Source of the DNA: an uncultured Collinsella sp.
GTDB lineage: Bacteria; Actinomycetota; Coriobacteriia; Coriobacteriales; Coriobacteriaceae
Length of the DNA: 51,859 bases
Direction: 5' to 3'
Assembly: GCA_900542085.1 (NCBI GenBank)
Contig: UQMK01000015.1
Location: 1-51,859 of the forward strand
A model generated the notes under the pieces. The model was not told where the DNA came from, made no database searches, and saw nothing but the letters and a program-made list of their open reading frames with translations. The position numbers and the translations under genes were made by a program. Below, piece after piece: positions 35,509 through 44,291 of the stretch (its first letter is position 1; each line of letters opens with the position of its first letter).

Positions 35509-36789
35509 CTATTCCCAACTCCATTGGCCGTTCTGGAAAATCACAACTTCGCGTCCATCGGGCGTAATGCCCACAATATCGATGTCGTCCGTACCGATCA
35601 TAAAGTCGACGTGCGTGCTCGAAACGTTGACGCCATGCTCAATGAGCTCCTCTTTGGACATATCATATCCACCCTCAATGCACTCGGGGAAGCCGACTCC
35701 CAGTGCAAGATGGCAGCTGGCATTCTCGTCATAGAGCGTGTCATAGAACAGGATGCCGCTTTCGCGAATCGGCGTGTTCTTGGAAATGAGCGCAACCTCT
35801 CCCAGATGAGCAGCGCCCTCGTCAGTATCGATGATACTTGCGAGTGTCGCCTTTCCCACACGGGCGTCGTAATCCACCACACGACCGTTCTCGAACTTGA
35901 TCCAAAAATCGTCGACCTTGTTACCGTGATGGATAAGCGGCATTGCGGAATAGACGATTCCGTCAGCACGCATACGATCGGGCGAGGTGAAGACCTCCTC
36001 GGTGGGGATGTTAGGGAAGAAGGGGTGACCGTCGGGGGTCTCGCCCTTACCGCCGGCCCACTCATGCCCCTTCGTCATACCAATTACCAGGTCGGTTCCA
36101 TTCGAAGCGGTATAGCGCAGGCAGTCGAAACGATTTTCGTTCAGAAAGCGCAAGTTCTTTTCGAACGCCGCATCGTGAAGCTCCCAGTCACTCTCCGGAT
36201 CTTGGCCGTCAGCACGGGCGGTATGCAGAATCGCAATCCATAGTTTATAGATTGCAACCTCATCGGCGTCTCCCGGGAACACCTCGCGCGCCCAAGCCAC
36301 GACCGGAGCGCCGGCGATGCACCACGGGTTGATGTTGTAATCCAGTCCGCGGCGGAAAATCTTGCACTGCGTGTTCCTCGCCTTGGAAGCGGCAGCGGGC
36401 TTGGCAGGATCGATGCCCTTGAGAGCGGCGGGGTCAGCACCCTCGATAAAGATAAAGCAGGCACCGTCCTGGGCCAGAGAATCCAGCTGCATGCGCTTCC
36501 ACTCGGGCGTCTGCCCAAAATAGCTTTTCTCGACATGCTCGTACGCAAGCCTCGTCACGGCGTCGTCGGCCCAGATGACCGTCACGTGACCGGCACCGGC
36601 GTCATAAGCCTCCGCAACCACTACGCGCGCAAATGATGCGCACTCGACGGGAGACTGAACGACGACCTCCTGGCCGGGCTTAACGTTTACACCCTTGCGG
36701 ACAACGAGACGCGCATAATTTTTAATCTTGGGCTCCAGGGCCTTCATGCCCTCCAAAGCCTCTTCGACCGTTAGGGCAGCTCGAATCAT
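35509..36789 (-). CDS. M29-family metallo-aminopeptidase (thermophilic aminopeptidase type)
   Basis: This 426-residue cytosolic aminopeptidase has metal-site segments of family M29: NIPTEEVFTSPDR (Glu), FDTLYDENASCHLALG-type segment (FYDTLYDENASCHLALGVG) and STHVDFMIG with His and Asp. The N-terminal domain includes ARLVVRKGVNVKPGQEVVVQSP, also typical. The ATG at 36789 follows GGAG with 6 bases; a start four codons up has none. It appears to be a single-gene unit reading toward tRNA-Lys. Confidence 0.93.
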   Translation of the reverse strand: MIRAALTVEEALEGMKALEPKIKNYARLVVRKGVNVKPGQEVVVQSPVECASFARVVVAEAYDAGAGHVTVIWADDAVTRLAYEHVEKSYFGQTPEWKRMQLDSLAQDGACFIFIEGADPAALKGIDPAKPAAASKARNTQCKIFRRGLDYNINPWCIAGAPVVAWAREVFPGDADEVAIYKLWIAILHTARADGQDPESDWELHDAAFEKNLRFLNENRFDCLRYTASNGTDLVIGMTKGHEWAGGKGETPDGHPFFPNIPTEEVFTSPDRMRADGIVYSAMPLIHHGNKVDDFWIKFENGRVVDYDARVGKATLASIIDTDEGAAHLGEVALISKNTPIRESGILFYDTLYDENASCHLALGVGFPECIEGGYDMSKEELIEHGVNVSSTHVDFMIGTDDIDIVGITPDGREVVIFQNGQWSWE

Positions 36790-36820
36790 GTGCCACTCCA
36801 TCTATCTATAGAACAGTAAA

Positions 36821-36848
36821 AAGGCGCGCCGCAAAAACGACGCGCCTT
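36821..36848 (-). terminator. Terminator after the small membrane protein gene
   Basis: An 8-bp stem AAGGCGCG/CGCGCCTT with a 12-base loop is followed on the minus strand by TTTTTACTG. It ends the purC-membrane protein unit. Confidence 0.8.
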
Positions 36849-36878
36849 ATATCTTAGCGATATGTATGGATACAAACG

Positions 36879-37454
36879 CTACTTCTTCTTGGAGTCCTTC
36901 TTGTCCTCCTCGGCAGCCGAGCGCTCGATAAGAGCGTTGAGCTTGTTCTCGGACATGCCCTCGGCCTGCGCGCGGTACATGTTGCGCAAGGGACGAATAC
37001 GAACGAAGTCGTAGATAAAGTCACCCAGGATGATGACATAGGACAAAACGATGCCGACCATCTGAACAGGGCTGGACACCGTGCCGCCGGGAGCGAAGTA
37101 GAGCGAAGCCCAAATTGCCACGACGAGTACCATGCCGATGGCGAGCACGGCCCACCAGATACGACGGCGCTTGGTGTAGTCCTCATCCTGCTTGAGAAGA
37201 ATATTCGACACCGTATAGATACGATCCTCGCGAGCACGCTGCTTGGCCTTGCGGGCGCGCTTCTCCTCCTTGGAAAGGCCTTCCAGGTTTTCACCCTTCT
37301 CGAGCTCTTTGCGGCGAGCTTTAGACGAAGCCGGCACGACGCGAACGGAGCTCGCTGCTTGGCGGGCGGGTTTAGCAGATGCGGCGGACTTGCGCGCAAC
37401 CCCGGTAACTTCGTGGGATTGCGTGCGCTTGTTCGTGGCGCTACGGGTACTCAC
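36879..37454 (-). CDS. Uncharacterised membrane protein with basic N-terminus and two membrane spans
   Basis: I do not recognise this 191-residue protein. Residues 1-80 are Ser/Ala/Lys/Arg-rich and hydrophilic, with a charged helix (KARRKELEKGENLEGLSKEEKRARKAKQRARED). Two hydrophobic spans follow (about 100-121 and 131-149), then a charged tail ending DSKKK. The GTG start lies directly before the purC stop, so it is co-transcribed with purC. Such basic-tailed two-span proteins are common in Actinobacteria without known function. Confidence 0.75.
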   Translation of the reverse strand: MSTRSATNKRTQSHEVTGVARKSAASAKPARQAASSVRVVPASSKARRKELEKGENLEGLSKEEKRARKAKQRAREDRIYTVSNILLKQDEDYTKRRRIWWAVLAIGMVLVVAIWASLYFAPGGTVSSPVQMVGIVLSYVIILGDFIYDFVRIRPLRNMYRAQAEGMSENKLNALIERSAAEEDKKDSKKK

Positions 37455-38342
37455 TTATGCGTTCTCCTTCATGCTTGTGAACTGGGAGCCCGTGATGATC
37501 TGGAAGGCCTCGCGATAGCGCTCGGACGTGCCATCGATGACCTCGGCGGGCAGGTGCGGGGTCTCCCCCGTCATATCCCAGTTGGCCTTGAGCCAATTGC
37601 GGACGAATTGCTTGTCGTAGCTAGGCTGGATCTTGCCCTCCTCGTAGCTGGCGGCGGGCCAGAAACGGCTGGAGTCGGGCGTGAGGCACTCGTCGATCAG
37701 CGTGACCTTGCCATCGATAACACCAAACTCAAACTTGGTGTCGGCAATGATGATGCCACGGGTCGCTGCATACTCGGCAGCAGCCTTGTAGATCTTGAGA
37801 GACAGATCGCGAATCTGCGTGGCGATGTCCTCGCCAACGATCTCGCAGCAACGCTCAAACGAGATATTCTCGTCGTGATCACCGATCTCGGCCTTCGTGG
37901 ACGGCGTGAACAGCGGCTCGGGAAGCTTGGAGGCCTCGGTCAGACCCTCGGGCAGCTGGATGCCGCAGACGGTGCCGTTCTCGTCATAGGTCTTCTTGCC
38001 CGAACCGGTCAGATAACCGCGGACGATGCATTCGATGGGAATCGTCTGGGCCTTCTTGACCAGCATGGCGCGGCCTGCGAGGTAGTCACGATACTCGGCA
38101 AACTCCTCGGGGAAATCCGCCGGATCGATGGAGACGAGATGGTTGGGAACGATGTCGGCAAACTTATCGAACCAGAATGCCGAGATGCGGTTGAGCACCT
38201 CTCCCTTAAACGGAATCTCATCGGGAAGAATAAAGTCGAACGCAGAAATGCGGTCGGTGGCGACCATCAGCAGGTTTTCACCGGCATCATAGATATCACG
38301 AACCTTGCCACGGGAATCCGGACGACGCTCCATCGTTGTCAC
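37455..38342 (-). CDS. purC: Phosphoribosylaminoimidazole-succinocarboxamide synthase
   Basis: This 295-residue SAICAR synthetase joins CAIR and aspartate in de novo purine synthesis. Landmarks are GKVRDIYD, ATDRISAFDF, IVRGYLTGSG (signature), IIIADTKFEFG and LIDECLTPDSSRFW (signature). The GTG at 38342 follows AAGGAG by 8 bases; an earlier GTG overlaps the site. The 109-base gap upstream to the kinase gene holds no clear hairpin. Confidence 0.96.
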   Translation of the reverse strand: MTTMERRPDSRGKVRDIYDAGENLLMVATDRISAFDFILPDEIPFKGEVLNRISAFWFDKFADIVPNHLVSIDPADFPEEFAEYRDYLAGRAMLVKKAQTIPIECIVRGYLTGSGKKTYDENGTVCGIQLPEGLTEASKLPEPLFTPSTKAEIGDHDENISFERCCEIVGEDIATQIRDLSLKIYKAAAEYAATRGIIIADTKFEFGVIDGKVTLIDECLTPDSSRFWPAASYEEGKIQPSYDKQFVRNWLKANWDMTGETPHLPAEVIDGTSERYREAFQIITGSQFTSMKENA

Positions 38343-38451
38343 GTGAGTCACTCCTTACCTAAATACGACAGAAATGCGGGTTCTTTCCCACATGTTTTCG
38401 CAAACTCGGAGCGGCAGGAACGCGGCCCCTCCTTCACCGAATAGCGAAAAG

Positions 38452-40017
38452 CTAGTGCTCCATTGTAGTAGATGCCACGTCCGCCGTGTGCTCGCGAGGC
38501 AGATGAATCGTAAAAGTCGTACCCTTTCCAAGCTCCGACTCCACGGATATGTAGCCATGGTGACGCTCGACGATTTGCTTGGTCACGGCGAGGCCAACGC
38601 CCAGGCCGCCGGCTTCGCGGGCGCGGCTGGCATCTGCGCGCCAAAATCGCCCGAAGATGCGCGACAGGTCGTCCTTGGCAATACCGATACCGGTATCCGA
38701 AACGGCAATACTGACATGCTTGCGGTCACTGAGCACCGACACCACGACCCAACCGCCCTCGGGGGTGTAGCGCATGGCGTTGCTCATGAGGTTGATGACG
38801 CACTGCGTGATCATGTCGGGATCGGCCTCGACGACATCGTCGTGACCTTGGGTCTCGTCAGCAAAGCGCAAGCGCAGATCGCGGTCAACAAATAGGCGCT
38901 CCTGAGCGTTGACGATAGACCGCACAAAGGGAACCATGTCCACCGGTTCGAGATTGAGCGGCGCCGTGCTGTTTTCCATACGCGATAGGTCGAGCATCTG
39001 CTGCACCAGACGAGCCAGGCGGCGCGTCTCGGAAGCGACCGTCTCCAGATGCTCGTCGTCGGTGGGATACACGCCGTCCTGCATGGCCTCGACCGTTGCA
39101 AGCATGGCCATAAGCGGCGTGCGCAGCTCGTGTGCGACATCCGAGGTCAGGCGCTTTTCGTGCTTCATATCTTTCTCGAGCGAGGTGGCCATCTCGTCAA
39201 AGGTCTCACCCAGCTGATCGATTTCATCGTCGCCGCGCAAACCGGTACGAGCGGACAAATCGCCGTCGCGAATTTGCTTGGCCGTGCTCGTAATACGATG
39301 AATCGGCTTGGTGAGCATGCGAGACACGAGCGATCCGATAGCAACCGAGATGCAGACCGCAACAACCGCGGCAAGCGCCATGGCGTTAAAGGTCTTCTCC
39401 CTAAACGCAGAATCCGCCTTGGTGAGCAGAGCATCGGAGCCGATGGCCCATAGCTTTACCTGTCCGACATGCTCGCCAGAAGACGTTATGATTTCGACGT
39501 TGGCAACGCTATCGGAGTCGGTGGGCGCCGACGAGACCGGGCTATGCGAGGCCTTTTTACCGCTCGAGCTGCTCGACGGTGATTCACTCTCGCGCACATC
39601 GGCGGTCGCACTTGCCGAAGGCCATGAGTCGTCATAGACGACAACGCCTTTCTTGTTGACGACCTGCATACTCAGGTCGTCGGACACCAAACTCGATGTC
39701 GCGACCGTGCGCAGCTCGCCCGCAGTCCAGCTGCCGTTTTCCTCATACGACGTCGCAAGCTTTTCGGCAGCAGAATTGGCGATCTCGACGATATTAGAGC
39801 GCGTGTAATCCGAAAAGACGGTGCCCCACACAACGGAGACAACGCCCACCAGCACCAATACCGTCATGAGCGACGTCAGGGCAAAAGCCAATGCCATGCG
39901 CGAGGGATAGCTCATCGCTGGCCGTGAATCGGAACGAGGCGTGTTCCAACTCGCCTTGGAACCCGCCTCGTTCTCCTGCTTGTGCTTTTGTCCGATTTCA
40001 AAGCGCGCAGGTGTCAT
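38452..40017 (-). CDS. Two-component sensor histidine kinase
   Basis: This 521-residue kinase has span 1 at about 42-65, an extracellular sensor (66-210) with a Ser-rich low-complexity insert near 144-170, span 2 at 211-231, HAMP (~232-284), a phospho-acceptor His296 in SDVAHELRTP, N-box NLMSNAMRYTPEGG, G1 DTGIGIAKDD and G2 GGLGVGLAV. The architecture resembles the MprB/CssS cell-envelope stress kinases; the signal is unknown. It starts 11 bases after its response regulator. Confidence 0.94.
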   Translation of the reverse strand: MTPARFEIGQKHKQENEAGSKASWNTPRSDSRPAMSYPSRMALAFALTSLMTVLVLVGVVSVVWGTVFSDYTRSNIVEIANSAAEKLATSYEENGSWTAGELRTVATSSLVSDDLSMQVVNKKGVVVYDDSWPSASATADVRESESPSSSSSGKKASHSPVSSAPTDSDSVANVEIITSSGEHVGQVKLWAIGSDALLTKADSAFREKTFNAMALAAVVAVCISVAIGSLVSRMLTKPIHRITSTAKQIRDGDLSARTGLRGDDEIDQLGETFDEMATSLEKDMKHEKRLTSDVAHELRTPLMAMLATVEAMQDGVYPTDDEHLETVASETRRLARLVQQMLDLSRMENSTAPLNLEPVDMVPFVRSIVNAQERLFVDRDLRLRFADETQGHDDVVEADPDMITQCVINLMSNAMRYTPEGGWVVVSVLSDRKHVSIAVSDTGIGIAKDDLSRIFGRFWRADASRAREAGGLGVGLAVTKQIVERHHGYISVESELGKGTTFTIHLPREHTADVASTTMEH

Positions 40018-40028
40018 ATGTGATTTCC

Positions 40029-40751
40029 CTATTTCTCGTCCGACTTATCGGTCTTGGCCGGAGCCTCAAAGCGATAGCCGACGCCGTGAACGGTGTAGAG
40101 CCACTTAGGCTTCTTGGGATCATCACCCAGCTTGGCGCGAAGGTTCTTCACATGGCTGTCGATGGTGCGCTCATAGCCCTCAAAGTCGTAGCCGAGCACC
40201 TTCTCGACCAGCTCCATGCGGTTATAGACGCGACCGGGATGGCGAGCAAGCGTGGTGAGCAGCTTAAACTCGGAAGCAGTCAGGTCCACTTCCTTGTCCT
40301 CGACCAAAATCTTGTGGCCCGAGATATCGATGACCAGATCGCCAAAGTCGAGCACCTCAACGGCGGGCTCATCGGCCTGGTGAGCACGGCGGAACAGGGC
40401 ACGGACGCGGGCGACGAGCTCGCGAGGCGAGAACGGCTTGATCAGGTAGTCGTCGGCACCAAGCTCGAGGCCGATGATGCGATCCTCGATCTCGCCCTTG
40501 GCGGTAAGCATGATAATGGGCACATCCGAGGTATCGCGAATAGTGCGGCAAACGCGCTCGCCGGGAATCTTGGGGAGCATAAGGTCGAGCACAACCAGGT
40601 CGAACTGGTGCTTCTCGAACTCCTCGATCGCAGACTGGCCGTCGCCGACGCCAACAACCCAGTAGCCCTCGCGCTCGAGATAGGCAGCGACAGCGTCACG
40701 GATTGCCTTCTCGTCCTCGACCAGCAGAATCTTTTTTGCATCTGAAGCCAT
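40029..40751 (-). CDS. OmpR/PhoB-family response regulator
   Basis: This 240-residue regulator has a receiver domain with acidic E12/D13, phospho-acceptor Asp56 in VVLDLMLP, and the Lys in LTAKGE. It is followed by a winged-helix DNA-binding domain (LTASEFKLLTTLARHPGRVYNR, RTIDSHVKNLRAKLG, VHGVGYRFE). The ATG at 40751 is preceded by a purine run GGGGGGCC. It precedes the histidine kinase and forms a standard pair. A TAAAAT hexamer about 40 bases upstream may be its -10. Confidence 0.95.
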   Translation of the reverse strand: MASDAKKILLVEDEKAIRDAVAAYLEREGYWVVGVGDGQSAIEEFEKHQFDLVVLDLMLPKIPGERVCRTIRDTSDVPIIMLTAKGEIEDRIIGLELGADDYLIKPFSPRELVARVRALFRRAHQADEPAVEVLDFGDLVIDISGHKILVEDKEVDLTASEFKLLTTLARHPGRVYNRMELVEKVLGYDFEGYERTIDSHVKNLRAKLGDDPKKPKWLYTVHGVGYRFEAPAKTDKSDEK

Positions 40752-40806
40752 AACACGGCCCCCCTGTCTCAATTAGCTAAGAACAAGCCCATTTTAACGC
40801 ACCTAT

Positions 40807-40845
40807 GCCCGCCGAGCACCGCTACAGTGCGGCGGCTCGGCGGGC
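40807..40845. terminator. Strong hairpin between the Tat lipoprotein gene and the response-regulator gene
   Basis: An 11-bp GC-rich stem GCCCGCCGAGC/GCTCGGCGGGC has an inner CCGC/GCGG helix. It lies 58 bases beyond the lipoprotein stop. It has no adjacent U-tract, so it is a terminator by position and strength only. Confidence 0.55.
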
Positions 40846-40903
40846 GGCACTCACAATTACAACGCGTTTATTCCCCCGTTGGCGCCCTTTTAACCCCTCG
40901 GCG

Positions 40904-42115
40904 CTAAAGAGAGAACAGGCGGGCGGTAACCGTCTCGGGAATTCCTTGGCTATTACGCACCGTGGCATAGGTTAAAAACGTATTCGATTTACCCGCCGTA
41001 GCTGGATAATCGCCATATTCGAGAGCGCGGTCGGGCGACAGCAGCGAACCATAGGTTTTGGCGGAGGTATCGATCAGAAAATGCGATGCCTGAACCTTAA
41101 CCAGATATTTACCTTTTCTGCCGGCAGCACACGCAAGCGGCTCGCGCGACAGGAATAGGAACGTCCCATTCTCGTTACCGATATAGGTGCCCATGTTGCC
41201 TAGACTCCCCACGCCGTTATAGGTGGCCTCGATGGAGAACACAAACGTGTCGCCCATATATACGGCCTCGAAGGGAGACACCGATGAGGGAAGGACCAGC
41301 TGAGCCCTCTTGGTATTGTTGCCGTCCGTCAGGTCGATCGCCGTCATGCCGTAGTAGACGCCCTCGTCGTTGCGCACGCGCGGGGAAATGGTCAAGATGC
41401 CGTCACTCACACGCGGGGCGGATGCAAAGCGGCCCGTTGACTTCCAAATGGCCTCGGCCTTTGCCTCGTCGAGCGAGCGGCGGTAGCAATACGAGTCGTG
41501 ACTCGTCTTATTACCGCCTGCAGCAGGCATCTTGTACCAAATGACGGACGATTCGAACGCCGTAAACAGCGGCGGATCGAAGTCCTTGCCGCCTCGGTCG
41601 AGCTCGACCACATCGCCGACAAGCGACGCACCTGCCGTATTTTGCCCATAGAGCTTCCACGATGCGTTCGCAAAGTTCATTTCGACCCAAGCAAACACAC
41701 CATCGCCGGCTCGGACATCGTAAAACGAATACCCTGCACCTTCGACGGGATCCTCGATGAGCGTTGTGAGCGAACCGTCGCCCAGGTTGAGCACACCGAG
41801 TGTGTTGGCATGCCGCGCCGATGCGGGCGCCATCATCGCCGCGGCGTAATCGCCGTCGCAGTAGTACAACAGCGTACCCAGAGGCAATGTCCATGAAGCT
41901 GCAGGCTCGAGGTCGATTTCGACGGCCTCGTACTCATCCGTAATCGAGACAATCTTTGAATCGTCCTTGATAACCTGCGGCTCGCCGGCGGCATCATCAC
42001 TGGTGCCTGTTTTTTTCGAGCATCCGGCAAGCACCGTGGCAGCGCCCGCGGCAGCTCCACCGAGCACAAAGCCGCGGCGCGATATTCCGTTCTTGATGTG
42101 GTCGGCGATACCCAT
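40904..42115 (-). CDS. Tat-exported lipoprotein of unknown function, beta-propeller-like
   Basis: This 403-residue protein has a twin-arginine signal SRRGFVLGG and a lipobox VLAGC, so it is a surface lipoprotein. The mature part is rich in short beta-strand patterns and aromatic residues (LLYYCDGDYAAAM, YSFYDVRAGDGVFAWVEM, IWYKMPAAGGNKTS), suggesting a propeller, but no family is recognised. Its ATG overlaps the stop of the preceding TSCPD gene (TAATG), so the two are translationally coupled. Confidence 0.8.
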   Translation of the reverse strand: MGIADHIKNGISRRGFVLGGAAAGAATVLAGCSKKTGTSDDAAGEPQVIKDDSKIVSITDEYEAVEIDLEPAASWTLPLGTLLYYCDGDYAAAMMAPASARHANTLGVLNLGDGSLTTLIEDPVEGAGYSFYDVRAGDGVFAWVEMNFANASWKLYGQNTAGASLVGDVVELDRGGKDFDPPLFTAFESSVIWYKMPAAGGNKTSHDSYCYRRSLDEAKAEAIWKSTGRFASAPRVSDGILTISPRVRNDEGVYYGMTAIDLTDGNNTKRAQLVLPSSVSPFEAVYMGDTFVFSIEATYNGVGSLGNMGTYIGNENGTFLFLSREPLACAAGRKGKYLVKVQASHFLIDTSAKTYGSLLSPDRALEYGDYPATAGKSNTFLTYATVRNSQGIPETVTARLFSL

Positions 42116-42378
42116 TAGGCGATCTCGGCGCGAGCGGCCTCGATAGCGCGTGTAAGCTGGTCGGCGCAGGAGGTCTTTTTCATACCGCAGGTATTACCGG
42201 CGAGAACCTCGATTACGCGATCGGCAGGAGCACCCTCGACCAGCTTGGAGATAGCCTTGAGGTTGCCGTCGCAGCCGCCGGTAAACTCAACGCCCATCAC
42301 CTTGCTGCCGTCATCGGAAAGATTGAGGTGGATATTGCGAGAGCATACACCCTGAGGCTTGTAGTCAAAACTAATCAT
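42115..42378 (-). CDS. Small TSCPD-domain protein (TIGR03905-like)
   Basis: This 87-residue cytoplasmic protein has the family patterns GVCSRNI, FTGGCDGNLKAI and TSCADQLTRAI, with three conserved Cys positions (GVC, GGC, TSC) plus NTCGMK. TSCPD domains also occur at the C-terminus of class II ribonucleotide reductases; stand-alone members have no settled role. It is coupled to the lipoprotein gene. The 113-base gap upstream contains GATAAT-like hexamers but no convincing promoter. Confidence 0.85.
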   Translation of the reverse strand: MISFDYKPQGVCSRNIHLNLSDDGSKVMGVEFTGGCDGNLKAISKLVEGAPADRVIEVLAGNTCGMKKTSCADQLTRAIEAARAEIA

Positions 42379-42491
42379 TGAGATCCCCTCTCAGAAAGAA
42401 ATTTCAGAAGTCTATTATCCCCGCCTGGACCGACTTATTATCGCAAGCACCGATTCAACATCCTACGATGCTTGGACTAGTGGGGGCAAGA

Positions 42492-44291
42492 TTAGCAGTC
42501 CGCACCCTGTACGTGGACCATGCGCTTCTCCCGATACATATTGTGGTCGGCGACGCGATATACATCGGCCAGCGTATTTCCAGCCGTCTCGACGGTCGCC
42601 ACGCCAATCGATGCGCTGACCGTCAGGGCCTCATCGCTTACCGCGGCAAGACCGAGACGAAGATCCTGTTCCAGCCCGAGCGCAGACTCGTTGTCAGTAT
42701 GGGGGCAGACCAGCAAAAACTCGTCGCCGCCAACGCGCATCGGCAGGTAATCCGCACCAGCCACCCGTCGCAGCACGGACGCCGTCCGTCGCAGCAGTTC
42801 ATCCCCCATCTCGTGACCATAGATGTCGTTGGTCCGCTTGAGATAATTGCAATCCAACATAATCACGCTCACGGGCAAGCCCTCGTTTACCAGGCTATCT
42901 CCGCGCGATTCAAGGTAGTTGCGGTTGCGAAGCCCCGTCAGTTTGTCTTGGTATGTCAGCTCCTCGGCATGCTTGACCATCGATATGTTGTGCGTCGCCA
43001 CGACGACCGACTCCAGCCGGCCTTGCTCATCGCGATGCTGGGGGACAACCTGTAGCGAGTACCAAGCGCCTCGACAATCTCGCACCTCGGCAGCCAAGTA
43101 CGGTACGCCCTCCATACGTTCGCGAAGCGTACTTATATCTACGAGTCCCACAACCGCTTCGCGGCTTTCGGGGCTCACGATATCCCGGCAGACCGTGTCC
43201 ATAAAGTCATATGCCTCGCTGTGCTCGGCAAATATCTTCGCTATCGTCGGCGACATATTGATTCCCTCGATCTCGAGGGTGTCGAGATGCAAAAGGAAGG
43301 TCGAATCGTAGATGGCGCTTATGGCATTGATAATGCCGAGCTGTTTATCCTTTTCGACCAAATTGCGGCGATCAACGATATTTCGAGCCAACAGTACCAC
43401 GACCCAAAACGCAAGGCACACCAAGACGCCAGCGGCGACAAATGTGATCCTGCCAGACATGACCTCAGATTTGGGATACAGCGCAAACAGGCGGTAGTCC
43501 TTGTACGCCGCACGCACCGCGTACCATTTGTCTCCTCGATATTCGATGCGCGTTAGGCCATCGTCTTTCCACTCAACCCCTGCGCTGGTGAGGAATCGGG
43601 CGAGCGACACGTCAGCATCGGCGCTGTTGGATGAGACAATCTCCGCATCCTCCATAACAAGCACCGTGGGGCCCTGGTGGAAGGTGCTGTTCGAAAGCAC
43701 GTCGGCTATGGCATATGAATAGTCGTCCGCTGGATCGGAAACAAATGAGCGGTATGCCAAGGCAACGCCGTCGCCATACGGGATAGCACAGACGGCAAAA
43801 ACGACACCACGGCGCTCGACGACAGTTGAGTAGGTCACTTTGGAACCTTGATACATCGATGCGACCGGCGCACAGGCCAGCTCCTCTCGCCACAACATGA
43901 GCGGATCGCGACCATCGATGTCGTAGTGGGCAGCCATATGGCCATCGGAGTCCATGACCATCAGCCCCGAAAGGTTCTCGGCATGGACAAATTGCTCGAT
44001 AAGACCGTCGTTAACCTCAACGCGATCAGAGGACAGGAACGTCGCAAACGATTCGACCGCGGCGAGCAAATCGTGCGTCTCTTCGGTTTTTCTCCCCTGT
44101 TCGTAGCGGTCATATTTTTCGCAAGCGTTTTCCAAAAACGCCATGGTTTCTTGGCCAAACCCAAGCGTTTTTTCGAGGCAGCGATGGGTTCCAACCGTAT
44201 ACAACAGGCCTAACAAGACAGCGCTGACAATAACGCCGACAGCTATGACGGTCAGAGTCTTTCGACGCAAGCGGTGCTCATCATTTGTCAT
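42492..44291 (-). CDS. Membrane-bound diguanylate cyclase (GGDEF) with extracellular sensor
   Basis: This 599-residue protein has span 1 (about 11-32), a ~250-residue extracellular sensor, span 2 (~287-310), a PAS-like cytoplasmic region (~325-440) and a GGDEF domain with intact GGDEF at 521-525. The usual inhibitory RxxD site five residues before GGDEF is absent (DYLPMRV), so product inhibition is not expected. It should make c-di-GMP in response to an external signal. Its ATG overlaps the stop of the tethered binding protein (ATGA). Confidence 0.93.
   Translation of the reverse strand: MTNDEHRLRRKTLTVIAVGVIVSAVLLGLLYTVGTHRCLEKTLGFGQETMAFLENACEKYDRYEQGRKTEETHDLLAAVESFATFLSSDRVEVNDGLIEQFVHAENLSGLMVMDSDGHMAAHYDIDGRDPLMLWREELACAPVASMYQGSKVTYSTVVERRGVVFAVCAIPYGDGVALAYRSFVSDPADDYSYAIADVLSNSTFHQGPTVLVMEDAEIVSSNSADADVSLARFLTSAGVEWKDDGLTRIEYRGDKWYAVRAAYKDYRLFALYPKSEVMSGRITFVAAGVLVCLAFWVVVLLARNIVDRRNLVEKDKQLGIINAISAIYDSTFLLHLDTLEIEGINMSPTIAKIFAEHSEAYDFMDTVCRDIVSPESREAVVGLVDISTLRERMEGVPYLAAEVRDCRGAWYSLQVVPQHRDEQGRLESVVVATHNISMVKHAEELTYQDKLTGLRNRNYLESRGDSLVNEGLPVSVIMLDCNYLKRTNDIYGHEMGDELLRRTASVLRRVAGADYLPMRVGGDEFLLVCPHTDNESALGLEQDLRLGLAAVSDEALTVSASIGVATVETAGNTLADVYRVADHNMYREKRMVHVQGADC

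Noticed and set aside
36879..37454. Assigning the two-span membrane protein to a named DUF family
   Set aside because: General composition fits several actinobacterial families; no distinguishing motif could be confirmed by eye.
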